Source of the DNA: Pseudomonas proteolytica
GTDB taxonomy: Bacteria > Pseudomonadota > Gammaproteobacteria > Pseudomonadales > Pseudomonadaceae
Assembly: GCF_007858275.1 (NCBI RefSeq)
Contig: NZ_VFEV01000031.1
Location: forward strand, 1 to 64,000
Reading direction: 5' to 3'
Length of the DNA stretch: 64,000 nt
The notes below the pieces were generated by a model. The model worked only from the letters and a program-made list of their open reading frames with translations, was not told where the DNA came from and ran no database searches. Of this stretch, positions 26,944 to 35,231 are shown in pieces. The number at the start of each line of letters is the position of its first letter. The stretch's first letter is position 1. The translations under genes and the position numbers were made by a program.

Positions 26944-27786
26944 ATGAACGATCAATTGCGCAACTCCTTTGCCTCAGTGGCGCCGCCGATCGTTGCGTCA
27001 CCGGCCAAACGCATCCAGGCGTTTACCGGCGACCCGGATTTCATGACCTCCCTGGCACGCGGGCTGGCCGTGGTGCAGGCGTTCCAGGAGCGCAAGCGCC
27101 ACCTGACCATCGCGCAGATCAGCCATCGCACAGAAATCCCCCGCGCTGCCGTCAGGCGTTGCCTGCATACCTTGATCAAACTCGGCTACGCCACCACGGA
27201 CGGGCGCACCTACTCGCTGTTGCCCAAGGTCCTGACCCTGGGGCATGCCTACCTGTCGTCCACACCCCTGGCGGTTTCTGCCCAGCCCTACCTGGACCGC
27301 ATGAGCGAGCAGCTTCACGAAGCCTGCAACATGGCGACCCTGGAAGGTGACGACATCCTCTATATCGCCCGCTCCGCCACGACTCAGCGCCTGATCTCGG
27401 TGGATCTGTCGGTCGGTGGCCGGCTGCCGGCCTATTGCACGTCCATGGGACGGATCTTGCTGGCCGCCCTGGATGATGCGTCGCTGCAGGACTACCTCGA
27501 TCATGCCGACCTGCAAACCAAGACCAGCCGCACCCTGACCACGCCCGAAGCGTTGCTGGAATGCCTGCAACAAGTGCGGCAACAGGGTTGGTGCATCGTT
27601 GACCAGGAACTGGAGCAGGGCCTGCGCTCCATTGCCGTGCCGGTGTATGACGCGTCTGGCCAGGTGCTGGCTGCGCTGAACGTCAGCACCCACGCCGGCC
27701 GGGTCAGCCGTAGCGAGCTGGAGCAACGCTTCCTGCCGAGCATGCTTAGCGCCAGCCAGGAGCTGAGTACCCAGTTGTTTGCTTAA
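26944..27786 (+). CDS. pcaR: IclR-family regulator PcaR of the beta-ketoadipate pathway
   Basis: This 280-residue activator of pca genes responds to beta-ketoadipate in P. putida. An N-terminal tail leads to TSLARGLAVVQAFQERKRHLTIAQISHRTEIPRAAVRRCLHTL, the IclR winged helix (residues about 36-90), and to an effector domain with LPAYCTSMGRILLA and CIVDQELEQGLRSIAVPV. Length and sequence style match PcaR rather than the amidase-linked IclR at 60.9 kb. It heads the pca block on the same strand, and matching CGATTATCG operators lie before it and before pcaI. The start has AGAAAGGA upstream. Confidence 0.95.
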   Translation: MNDQLRNSFASVAPPIVASPAKRIQAFTGDPDFMTSLARGLAVVQAFQERKRHLTIAQISHRTEIPRAAVRRCLHTLIKLGYATTDGRTYSLLPKVLTLGHAYLSSTPLAVSAQPYLDRMSEQLHEACNMATLEGDDILYIARSATTQRLISVDLSVGGRLPAYCTSMGRILLAALDDASLQDYLDHADLQTKTSRTLTTPEALLECLQQVRQQGWCIVDQELEQGLRSIAVPVYDASGQVLAALNVSTHAGRVSRSELEQRFLPSMLSASQELSTQLFA

Positions 27787-27960
27787 GCTGTTCGGTGACC
27801 GCACAGATCCCGGTTTGATGAATTGACGGTGTTTCCCCTGGCTTATTAATGTCGCGGCAGCGTGATTGACCGCGACGGCGTACGCCGCAGGTCTGATTTC
27901 GCTCCAATAATAATGACGACTCACCGTCGTCCGCCCGCCATCGGTGTGGAAATAAAAACA

Positions 27961-29307
27961 ATGAATCAGCCTTCGCCTTCTGTTGGTACATGTCTGGACG
28001 TGCAGTCCTTTATCAACGCGCAACCTTTGTCCCGCTATCAATGGCGGGTGGTGATCCTGTGTTTCCTGATTGTCTTTCTCGATGGCCTGGATACTGCGGC
28101 CATGGGCTTCATTGCGCCGGCGCTGTCCCAGGATTGGGGGATCGACCGCGCCAGCCTCGGCCCGGTGATGAGTGCGGCGTTGATCGGCATGGTGTTTGGC
28201 GCCTTGGGCTCGGGGCCCTTGGCCGACCGGTTCGGGCGCAAGGTGGTGCTGGTGGGGGCCGTGCTGGTGTTCGGCGCCTTCAGCCTGGCCTCGGCCTACA
28301 GCACCAACGTTGATCAGCTACTGGTGTTGCGGTTCCTGACCGGCCTGGGCCTGGGCGCCGGAATGCCGAACGCCACGACATTGCTGTCTGAATACACCCC
28401 GGAGCGCCACAAGTCGTTGTTGGTGACCAGCATGTTCTGTGGTTTCAACCTGGGCATGGCCGGTGGCGGGTTTATCTCGGCCAAGCTCATACCGCTGTTC
28501 GGCTGGCACAGCTTGCTGCTGATCGGCGGCATCCTGCCCCTGATCCTGGTGGGGGTGCTGCTGCTGTGGCTGCCGGAGTCGGCGCGCTACCTTGTGGTGC
28601 GCAATCGCGGCACCGACAAAGTGCGCAAGGCCCTGGCACCCATCGACCCGGCCACCGTCGCCCAGGCCGCCAGCTTCAGTGTCCCGGAACAGAAAACCGT
28701 CAAGGCGCGCAATGTGTTCGCGGTGATCTTCTCCGGCACTTACAGCACCGGCACCTTGTTGCTGTGGCTCACGTACTTCATGGGCCTGGTGATTGTGTAC
28801 CTGCTGACCAGTTGGTTGCCGACCCTGATGCGTGACAGCGGTGCCAGCATGGAACAGGCGGCGTTCATCGGCGCGTTGTTCCAGTTTGGTGGCGTGCTCA
28901 GCGCCGTGGGCGTGGGCTGGGCCATGGACCGGTTCAATCCGCACAAGGTCATCGGTACTTTCTACCTGCTGGCTGGGGTGTTTGCCTACGCCGTGGGCCA
29001 AAGCCTGGGCAATATCACCCTTTTGGCCACCCTGGTGTTGATCGCCGGGATGTGTGTCAACGGTGCGCAATCGGCCATGCCTTCGCTGGCCGCGCGGTTC
29101 TACCCGACCCAGGGGCGCGCCACGGGTGTCTCGTGGATGCTGGGGATTGGGCGTTTTGGCGCGATCCTCGGCGCATGGATGGGCGCCACCTTGCTGGGGC
29201 TGGGCTGGAACTTCGAGCAGGTGCTGACGGCGTTGGTGATTCCGGCTGCATTGGCCACCACTGCGGTGTTGATCAAAGGCCTGGTTAGTCATGCGGATGC
29301 CACCTGA
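27961..29307 (+). CDS. pcaK: 4-hydroxybenzoate/protocatechuate transporter PcaK
   Basis: This 448-residue MFS transporter of the aromatic acid:H+ symporter family imports 4-hydroxybenzoate and protocatechuate and is linked to chemotaxis toward them in P. putida. It has the family DGLDTAAMGF in helix 1, motif A GPLADRFGRKVVL between helices 2 and 3, and twelve hydrophobic spans. The start MNQPSPSVGTCLDVQSFINAQPL at 27961 gives the usual PcaK length; the longer reading adds 33 residues from the leader. It lies 174 bp after pcaR on the same strand, and a REP pair follows. Confidence 0.93.
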   Translation: MNQPSPSVGTCLDVQSFINAQPLSRYQWRVVILCFLIVFLDGLDTAAMGFIAPALSQDWGIDRASLGPVMSAALIGMVFGALGSGPLADRFGRKVVLVGAVLVFGAFSLASAYSTNVDQLLVLRFLTGLGLGAGMPNATTLLSEYTPERHKSLLVTSMFCGFNLGMAGGGFISAKLIPLFGWHSLLLIGGILPLILVGVLLLWLPESARYLVVRNRGTDKVRKALAPIDPATVAQAASFSVPEQKTVKARNVFAVIFSGTYSTGTLLLWLTYFMGLVIVYLLTSWLPTLMRDSGASMEQAAFIGALFQFGGVLSAVGVGWAMDRFNPHKVIGTFYLLAGVFAYAVGQSLGNITLLATLVLIAGMCVNGAQSAMPSLAARFYPTQGRATGVSWMLGIGRFGAILGAWMGATLLGLGWNFEQVLTALVIPAALATTAVLIKGLVSHADAT

Positions 29308-29332
29308 GACTTAAAGCCGGCACGCTTCAAAA

Positions 29333-29422
29333 GTGTGGGAGCGGGCTTGCTCGCGAAGGCGGCGTGTCAGTCAATACATTTTGTCCTGAGCCACCGCCTT
29401 CGCGAGCAAGCCCGCTCCCACA
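29333..29422. repeat. REP inverted pair (AGCGGGCTTGCTCGC type)
   Basis: Arms of about 30 bp, 29333-29362 and 29393-29422, pair with a 30-bp loop between pcaK and the pcaI operator. The placement would protect the pcaK transcript end. Confidence 0.9.
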
Positions 29423-29482
29423 TGGACGGTGCTCACATTGAATTCAGGGGTGTTTGGCGGAATGTTAGCCAAGCAACAATCT

Positions 29483-29515
29483 GTTCGATTATCGAACGGA
29501 TAGTCGATTATCGGA
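29483..29515 (+). promoter_or_regulatory. PcaR operator upstream of pcaIJFHGTBDC
   Basis: A nearly palindromic GTTCGATTATCGAAC (29483-29497) is followed by a direct copy GTCGATTATCGGA (29503-29515), giving two CGATTATCG cores 19 bp apart. The first matches the P. putida pcaIJ PcaR site GTTCGATAATCGCAC at 13 of 15 bases. It lies about 100 bases before the pcaI start. Confidence 0.85.
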
Positions 29516-29603
29516 TTGTTTGGCTCCAGACCCCGGCTTACTCTTCAAGCACTTCGGCGCTGCCTCCAGCGCCTTTTTCGACCTACATCGGGAGCCCAAC
29601 CCC

Positions 29604-30461
29604 ATGGCTGAAATCCTTTCGCTGGCTGATGCGGTAAAGCAGTTCGTCAATGACGGTGATACCGTCGCGCTCGAAGGCTTTACCCACCTGATCCCTACAG
29701 CGGCAGGTCATGAAATCATTCGTCAGGGCAAGAAAGACCTGACGCTGGTACGCATGACGCCCGACCTGATCTACGACCAACTGATCGGTGCCGGCTGTGC
29801 GCGCAAGTTGATTTTCTCGTGGGGCGGCAACCCTGGCGTGGGTTCCCTGCATCGCTTGCGGGACGCGGTCGAGAAGCAATGGCCGCAACCGTTGGAGATC
29901 GAAGAACACAGCCATGCGGACCTGGCCAACGCCTACGTGGCCGGCGCTTCCGGCTTGCCGTTCGCAGTGTTGCGGGCGTATGCCGGTTCCGACCTGCCCA
30001 AGGTCAACCCATTGATCAAGACCGTGACCTGCCCCTTCACTGGCGAAGTGCTGGCGGCGGTGCCGTCGGTGCGCCCGGACATCACCGTGATCCATGCGCA
30101 AAAGGCCGATCGCAAGGGCAACGTGTTGTTGTGGGGGATCCTTGGGGTGCAGAAAGAGGCGGCATTGGCGGCCAAGCGTTGCATCGTCACTGTCGAAGAG
30201 ATCGTCGATGACCTCAACGCGCCGATGAACGCCTGCGTGCTGCCGACCTGGGCCCTGACCGCCGTGTGCCATGTGCCGGGTGGCGCGCATCCGTCCTACG
30301 CCCACGGTTACACCGAGCGCGACAATCGCTTCTATCAAGCCTGGGACCCGATCGCTCGGGATCGTGGGACGTTTACCGCCTGGATCGATGAATACATCCA
30401 TGGCACCGCCGACTTCAGTCAATTCCAGGCCAAGCTGGCTGCCGCCCAGGAGGCCAAGTAA
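29604..30461 (+). CDS. pcaI: 3-oxoadipate CoA-transferase subunit A
   Basis: This 285-residue subunit A transfers CoA from succinyl-CoA to beta-ketoadipate together with PcaJ. The start MAEILSLADAVKQFVNDGDTVALEGFTHLIPTAAGHE matches the PcaI/CatI group of about 285 residues, longer than the 230-residue E. coli AtoD-like subunit, because a C-terminal stretch (GYTERDNRFYQAWDPIARDRGTF) is present. It is the first gene of the nine-gene pca operon, and its TAA overlaps the pcaJ ATG by one base (TAATG). A double PcaR operator lies upstream. Confidence 0.95.
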   Translation: MAEILSLADAVKQFVNDGDTVALEGFTHLIPTAAGHEIIRQGKKDLTLVRMTPDLIYDQLIGAGCARKLIFSWGGNPGVGSLHRLRDAVEKQWPQPLEIEEHSHADLANAYVAGASGLPFAVLRAYAGSDLPKVNPLIKTVTCPFTGEVLAAVPSVRPDITVIHAQKADRKGNVLLWGILGVQKEAALAAKRCIVTVEEIVDDLNAPMNACVLPTWALTAVCHVPGGAHPSYAHGYTERDNRFYQAWDPIARDRGTFTAWIDEYIHGTADFSQFQAKLAAAQEAK

Positions 30462-31240
30462 TGACTTACTCGACCAATGAAATGATGACCGTCGCCGCTG
30501 CGCGTCGCCTTAAAAACGGCTCGGTATGCTTCGTCGGTATTGGCCTGCCGTCCAAGGCCGCCAACCTGGCGCGCCTGACGTCTTCGCCTGATGTGGTGTT
30601 GATCTACGAGTCCGGCCCGATTGGCGCCAAACCCTCGGTACTGCCGCTGTCCATTGGTGACGGCGAACTGGCGGAAACCGCCGATACCGTAGTCCCCACC
30701 GGTGAGATTTTTCGCTACTGGCTGCAGGGCGGGCGCATTGACGTCGGCTTTCTAGGCGCGGCCCAGGTCGACCGTTTCGGCAATATCAACACCACCGTGG
30801 TCGGTGACTATCATCAGCCCAAGGTGCGCCTGCCGGGCGCCGGTGGCGCGCCGGAAATCGCCGGTTCCGCCAAGAGCGTGCTGATCATCCTCAAGCAGTC
30901 GTCCCGTTCGTTTGTCGACAAACTGGACTTCATTACCTCGGTCGGCCATGGCGAAGGCGGCGATTCGCGCAAGCGCCTCGGCCTGCCAGGCGCAGGCCCG
31001 GTAGGGATTATTACCGACCTGTGCATCATGGAACCGGAAGAGGGCACCCACGAATTTGTGGTCACGGCTTTGCACCCAGGCGTGACCCGCGAGCAAGTGA
31101 TCGCCGCCACCGGCTGGGCGGTGCGCTTTGCCGATCAACTCGGCACCAGCGCCGAGCCCACCGACATCGAACTGAACGCCTTGCGCGACCTTGAAGCCCG
31201 TACCGCCGCCGCCCATGGCCAAACCCCAGGAGAAGCCTGA
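30461..31240 (+). CDS. pcaJ: 3-oxoadipate CoA-transferase subunit B
   Basis: This 259-residue subunit B carries the class I CoA-transferase active site: the glutamate in YESGPIGAKP (Glu50), which forms the enzyme-CoA thioester, and the oxyanion-hole region GIGLPSKAANLA. It overlaps pcaI by one base and pcaF by one base (TGATG), so the three are made as a coupled set. The product beta-ketoadipyl-CoA is the PcaF substrate. Confidence 0.95.
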   Translation: MTYSTNEMMTVAAARRLKNGSVCFVGIGLPSKAANLARLTSSPDVVLIYESGPIGAKPSVLPLSIGDGELAETADTVVPTGEIFRYWLQGGRIDVGFLGAAQVDRFGNINTTVVGDYHQPKVRLPGAGGAPEIAGSAKSVLIILKQSSRSFVDKLDFITSVGHGEGGDSRKRLGLPGAGPVGIITDLCIMEPEEGTHEFVVTALHPGVTREQVIAATGWAVRFADQLGTSAEPTDIELNALRDLEARTAAAHGQTPGEA

Positions 31241-32442
31241 TGCGCGACGTGTTTATCTGTGATGCGATCCGCACCCCCATCGGCCGCTTCGGCGGTGGCC
31301 TGTCCACGGTGCGCGCCGATGACCTGGCGGCCTTGCCGATCAAGGCACTGATGGCGCGCAACCCGTCGGTGGACTGGACCGCGGTCGACGAAGTGTTCCT
31401 CGGCTGCGCCAACCAGGCTGGCGAAGACAACCGCAACGTGGCCCGCATGGCTTCGCTGCTGGCCGGCTTGCCATCGAGCATCCCTGGCGTGACCCTCAAC
31501 CGTTTGTGTGCCTCGGGCATGGACGCCATCGGCACCGCGTTCCGCGCCATCGCCAGTGGCGAAATGGAGCTGGCGATTGCCGGTGGCGTCGAGTCGATGT
31601 CCCGTGCGCCGTTCGTGATGGGCAAGGCCGATGCCGCGTTCTCGCGCAACATGAAGCTGGAAGACACCACCATCGGCTGGCGTTTTATCAACCCGTTGAT
31701 GAAGGCCCAGTACGGCGTCGATGCCATGCCGCAGACCGCTGACAACGTGGCGGACGACTATAAAGTCTCGCGCGCCGACCAGGACGCCTTCGCCTTGCGC
31801 AGCCAGCAACGCACGGCCGCTGCCCAGGCTGCCGGGTTCTTCGCTGAAGAAATCGTGCCGGTGCGGGTCGCCCACAAAAAAGGCGAGACCCTGGTGGAGC
31901 ACGACGAGCATCCACGCGCCGACTCCAGCCTCGAGGCCCTGGCCAAGCTCAAGCCCGTCAATGGTCCGGACAAGACCGTCACCGCCGGCAACGCCTCCGG
32001 CGTCAACGATGGCGCTGCCGCCTTGATCCTGGCCAGCGCCGAAGCCGTGAAAAAGCACGGCCTGACTGCCCGCGCCCGCGTGCTGGGCATGGCCAGCGCC
32101 GGGGTCGAGCCTCGTGTGATGGGCATCGGCCCGGTGCCTGCGGTGCGCAAACTGGTTGAGCGCCTGGGCCTGGCCGTCAGCGACTTTGATGTGATCGAAC
32201 TCAACGAAGCCTTTGCCAGCCAAGGCCTGGCGGTGCTGCGCGAGTTGGGCCTGGCGGACGACGCAACCCAGGTCAATCCCAACGGTGGCGCAATTGCCTT
32301 GGGCCATCCGCTGGGCATGAGCGGTGCGCGCCTGGTGTTGACCGCGCTGCATCAACTGGAAAAAACCGGCGGCAGCAAAGGCCTGGCGACCATGTGTGTT
32401 GGCGTCGGCCAAGGCCTGGCCCTGGCGATTGAACGCGTTTGA
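31240..32442 (+). CDS. pcaF: 3-oxoadipyl-CoA thiolase
   Basis: This 400-residue thiolase cleaves beta-ketoadipyl-CoA to succinyl-CoA and acetyl-CoA, the last pathway step. Catalytic residues are all present: Cys90 in NRLCASGMDA, His356 in GHPLGMSG and Cys386 in MCVGVGQG, with NEAFASQ for the active-site loop. The PcaF-type start MRDVFICDAIRTPIGRFGGGL and length are exact for the family. It overlaps pcaJ by one base and is followed after 28 bp by pcaH. A 448-residue antisense ORF here is a shadow. Confidence 0.96.
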   Translation: MRDVFICDAIRTPIGRFGGGLSTVRADDLAALPIKALMARNPSVDWTAVDEVFLGCANQAGEDNRNVARMASLLAGLPSSIPGVTLNRLCASGMDAIGTAFRAIASGEMELAIAGGVESMSRAPFVMGKADAAFSRNMKLEDTTIGWRFINPLMKAQYGVDAMPQTADNVADDYKVSRADQDAFALRSQQRTAAAQAAGFFAEEIVPVRVAHKKGETLVEHDEHPRADSSLEALAKLKPVNGPDKTVTAGNASGVNDGAAALILASAEAVKKHGLTARARVLGMASAGVEPRVMGIGPVPAVRKLVERLGLAVSDFDVIELNEAFASQGLAVLRELGLADDATQVNPNGGAIALGHPLGMSGARLVLTALHQLEKTGGSKGLATMCVGVGQGLALAIERV

Positions 32443-32470
32443 GACTGACAAGAATAAAGAGGATGACTCC

Positions 32471-33175
32471 ATGAGTGACAAGCCCGGATACCGGCGCCCG
32501 CAAGCGGGTACTCAGCCTGATTACCTGCACCCGGCGTACCAATCGACGAACCTGCGTTCGCCGTCCAAGCCGTTGGTGTTTCTGCCCCATTCGCTATCGG
32601 AAATCACCGGCCCGACCATCGGCGCCGAACGCATTGCCGAGCACGACAATGACCTGACTGCCCAGCACGATGGCGAACCCCAAGGCGAGCGCATCATCAT
32701 TCACGGTCGGGTCCTGGATGAAAACGGCCTGCCTGTGCCGGGCATCCTGGTCGAGATCTGGCAGGCCAACGCTGCCGGTCGCTACAACCACAAGCGCGAC
32801 TTGCACGATGCGCCCCTGGATCCGAACTTCACCGGCACCGGTCGCACCGTTACCGATGCCGATGGCTGGTACCAGTTCCAGACCATCAAGCCTGGGGCCT
32901 ATCCGTGGGGCAACCATCACAACGCCTGGCGTCCGGCGCACATTCACTTTTCGCTGTTCGGCCCCAGCGTGCTGACGCGCTTGGTGACCCAAATGTACTT
33001 CCCTGGCGACCCGCTGCTGGCCTATGACCCGATCTACAACTGCGTGCCCGACACTTCGGCCAAGGAACGCCTGATCGCCAGTTTCGACCTGGAAAAGACC
33101 GTGCCGCACTACGCCCTCGGCTACCGCTGGGACATCGTCCTGCGCGGCCGTGACGCCACGCCGATGGAGAAATGA
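32471..33175 (+). CDS. pcaH: Protocatechuate 3,4-dioxygenase beta subunit
   Basis: This 234-residue catalytic subunit cleaves protocatechuate between its hydroxyls. The Fe(III) ligands are visible at Tyr105 (GRYNHK), Tyr144 (GAYPWG), His157 and His159 (PAHIHF). They keep the exact spacing of the P. putida enzyme (Tyr408, Tyr447, His460, His462 in crystal numbering). The start at 32471 follows AAGAGGATG; the earlier start at 32396 lies within pcaF and is rejected. It is followed one base later by pcaG. Product: 3-carboxy-cis,cis-muconate. Confidence 0.96.
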   Translation: MSDKPGYRRPQAGTQPDYLHPAYQSTNLRSPSKPLVFLPHSLSEITGPTIGAERIAEHDNDLTAQHDGEPQGERIIIHGRVLDENGLPVPGILVEIWQANAAGRYNHKRDLHDAPLDPNFTGTGRTVTDADGWYQFQTIKPGAYPWGNHHNAWRPAHIHFSLFGPSVLTRLVTQMYFPGDPLLAYDPIYNCVPDTSAKERLIASFDLEKTVPHYALGYRWDIVLRGRDATPMEK

Positions 33176-33176
33176 C

Positions 33177-33743
33177 ATGACCCTTAACGCAACCACGTCC
33201 CACACCGTCGGGCCGTACTATCACATCGGCCTGACCTGGCTGAACCGCGAAGACCTGGCCAACGCCGGTACCCTCGGCGAGCGCGTGGCGATCACCGGGC
33301 AAGTGGTGGATGGCAATGGCGATGTGGTCAACGACGCCATGCTGGAAGTCTGGCAGGCCAACGCCGCCGGCAAATATGACCACCCCGAGGATGACCAGGA
33401 CAAAGCCCTGGACCCCAACTTCGAAGGGTTTGGCCGGGTCCCGGTGGATGGTGAAGGGCGTTTCCGTTTCAGCACCATCAAGCCCGGCAGCGTGCCGGGC
33501 CTCAAGGGCACGACCCAGGCGCCGCATCTGGTGGTGCTGGTGTTTGCCCGTGGGTTGGTGAAGCACTTGCTGACGCGGATTTATTTCGATGGCGAGGCGG
33601 CCAATGGCGATGACCCGCTGCTGGCGTGTGTGCCGGCAGAGCGGCGGCGGACTTTGGTGGCCAAGGCGGATGCGGCGGGGGTTTATCAGTGGAATGTGGT
33701 GCTGCAGGGGACAGATGAAGAAACGGTGTTTTTCGATTACTGA
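33177..33743 (+). CDS. pcaG: Protocatechuate 3,4-dioxygenase alpha subunit
   Basis: This 188-residue alpha subunit has the same fold as PcaH but lacks the full set of iron ligands, as expected: the position of the first Tyr reads GKYDHP, and the His pair is replaced in the APHLVVLVFARG stretch. It builds the (alpha-beta) protomer and shapes the active site. The ATG at 33177 begins one base after the pcaH stop. The start TLNATTSHTVGPYYHIGLTW is typical. A chimeric REP pair lies between it and pcaT. Confidence 0.95.
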   Translation: MTLNATTSHTVGPYYHIGLTWLNREDLANAGTLGERVAITGQVVDGNGDVVNDAMLEVWQANAAGKYDHPEDDQDKALDPNFEGFGRVPVDGEGRFRFSTIKPGSVPGLKGTTQAPHLVVLVFARGLVKHLLTRIYFDGEAANGDDPLLACVPAERRRTLVAKADAAGVYQWNVVLQGTDEETVFFDY

Positions 33744-33760
33744 GTAGTCGGAAGGGCCCC

Positions 33761-33824
33761 ATCGCGGGCAAGCCCGCTCCCACATTGGAATGCGATCACC
33801 TGTGGGAGCTGGCTTGCCTGCGAT
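33761..33824. repeat. Chimeric REP pair inside the pca operon
   Basis: The left arm (33761-33785) is of the GCGGGCAAGCCCGC type and the right arm (33801-33824) of the AGCTGGCTTGCCTGC type, with a 15-bp loop. Mixed arms imply recombination or mosaic gain. It sits in the 182-bp gap between pcaG and pcaT. Confidence 0.85.
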
Positions 33825-33925
33825 GAGGTCGGTACAGGCGCCCACAATCCAAAGGTCTGCTTGCGGAACGAGGTTGTTGCAAAGTATGTCTAGACTCTAA
33901 CCCGTTCCCCTCGAGTGAAAACAAC

Positions 33926-35221
33926 ATGACAACGAATACCAGTCACTACACCGGAGAAGAACGCAGCAAAAGGATTTTTGCGATTGTCGGGGCCTCTTCC
34001 GGCAACCTGGTCGAATGGTTCGACTTCTACGTGTACGCCTTCTGCGCCATCTATTTTGCCCCGGCGTTTTTCCCCTCCGACGACCCCACGGTGCAACTGC
34101 TCAACACCGCGGGCGTGTTCGCCGCAGGCTTTCTGATGCGCCCCATCGGTGGCTGGCTGTTTGGCCGGGTCGCCGACAAGCACGGGCGCAAGAACTCCAT
34201 GATGATCTCGGTGCTGATGATGTGTGCCGGCTCGCTGGTCATCGCTTTTCTGCCCACCTATAAAGACATCGGCGCCTGGGCGCCGGCGCTGCTGTTGATG
34301 GCGCGCTTGTTCCAGGGCCTGTCGGTGGGCGGCGAGTACGGCACCACGGCAACCTACATGAGTGAAGTTGCACTCAAGGGCCAGCGCGGCTTCTTCGCGT
34401 CGTTCCAATACGTGACATTGATCGGCGGGCAACTGCTGGCGGTGTCGGTGGTGGTGATCCTGCAACAACTGCTCACCGAAGACGAACTGCGGGCCTGGGG
34501 CTGGCGCATTCCGTTTGTGATCGGTGCGGTGGCGGCGGTGATTTCGCTGTTGCTGCGCCGCTCCCTGAAAGAAACCACCAGCAAGGAAATGCGTGACAAC
34601 AAGGACGCCGGCAGCATTGCCGCGCTGTTCCGTGATCACAAGGCCGCGTTTATCACCGTGCTGGGCTACACCGCTGGCGGCTCGCTGATTTTCTACACCT
34701 TCACCACCTACATGCAGAAGTACCTGGTGAACACCGCCGGCATGCACGCCAAGACCGCCAGCTACATCATGACCGGCGCGCTGTTCCTCTACATGTGCAT
34801 GCAGCCGCTGTTCGGCATGCTCTCGGACAAGATCGGCCGCCGTAACTCGATGCTCTGGTTCGGCGCCCTCGGCACCCTGTGCACGGTGCCGATCCTGCTG
34901 ACCCTGAAAACCGTGACCAGCCCGTTCCTGGCCTTTGTACTGATTACTCTGGCGCTGGCGATTGTGAGTTTCTACACCTCCATCAGCGGCCTGGTAAAAG
35001 CGGAAATGTTCCCGCCACAAGTACGCGCCCTTGGTGTAGGCCTGGCCTATGCGGTGGCCAATGCGATCTTCGGTGGTTCGGCCGAATACGTGGCCCTGGG
35101 CCTGAAGTCCATCGGCCTGGAAAACACCTTCTACTGGTACGTGACCGGCATGATGGCCATTGCGTTCCTGTTCAGCCTGCGCCTGCCGAAACAGGCTGAG
35201 TACTTGCACCACGATCTGTAA
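33926..35221 (+). CDS. pcaT: PcaT, MFS dicarboxylate/beta-ketoadipate transporter
   Basis: This 431-residue metabolite:H+ symporter family member has twelve spans, start IVGASSGNLVEWFDFYVYAF (the MHS signature GNxxEWFDF) and motif A GRVADKHGRKNSM. In P. putida PcaT takes up beta-ketoadipate and related dicarboxylates. The position between pcaG and pcaB in the operon supports the same job. The start MTTNTSHYTGEERSKRIF has AACA-rich spacing and only a weak ribosome binding site. The next gene pcaB follows by 10 bp. Confidence 0.92.
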   Translation: MTTNTSHYTGEERSKRIFAIVGASSGNLVEWFDFYVYAFCAIYFAPAFFPSDDPTVQLLNTAGVFAAGFLMRPIGGWLFGRVADKHGRKNSMMISVLMMCAGSLVIAFLPTYKDIGAWAPALLLMARLFQGLSVGGEYGTTATYMSEVALKGQRGFFASFQYVTLIGGQLLAVSVVVILQQLLTEDELRAWGWRIPFVIGAVAAVISLLLRRSLKETTSKEMRDNKDAGSIAALFRDHKAAFITVLGYTAGGSLIFYTFTTYMQKYLVNTAGMHAKTASYIMTGALFLYMCMQPLFGMLSDKIGRRNSMLWFGALGTLCTVPILLTLKTVTSPFLAFVLITLALAIVSFYTSISGLVKAEMFPPQVRALGVGLAYAVANAIFGGSAEYVALGLKSIGLENTFYWYVTGMMAIAFLFSLRLPKQAEYLHHDL

Positions 35222-35231
35222 GGGATGAGTT

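Noticed and set aside
31135..32481. A 448-codon minus-strand ORF opposite pcaF
   Set aside because: pcaF has all thiolase catalytic residues; the antisense ORF has no motif.
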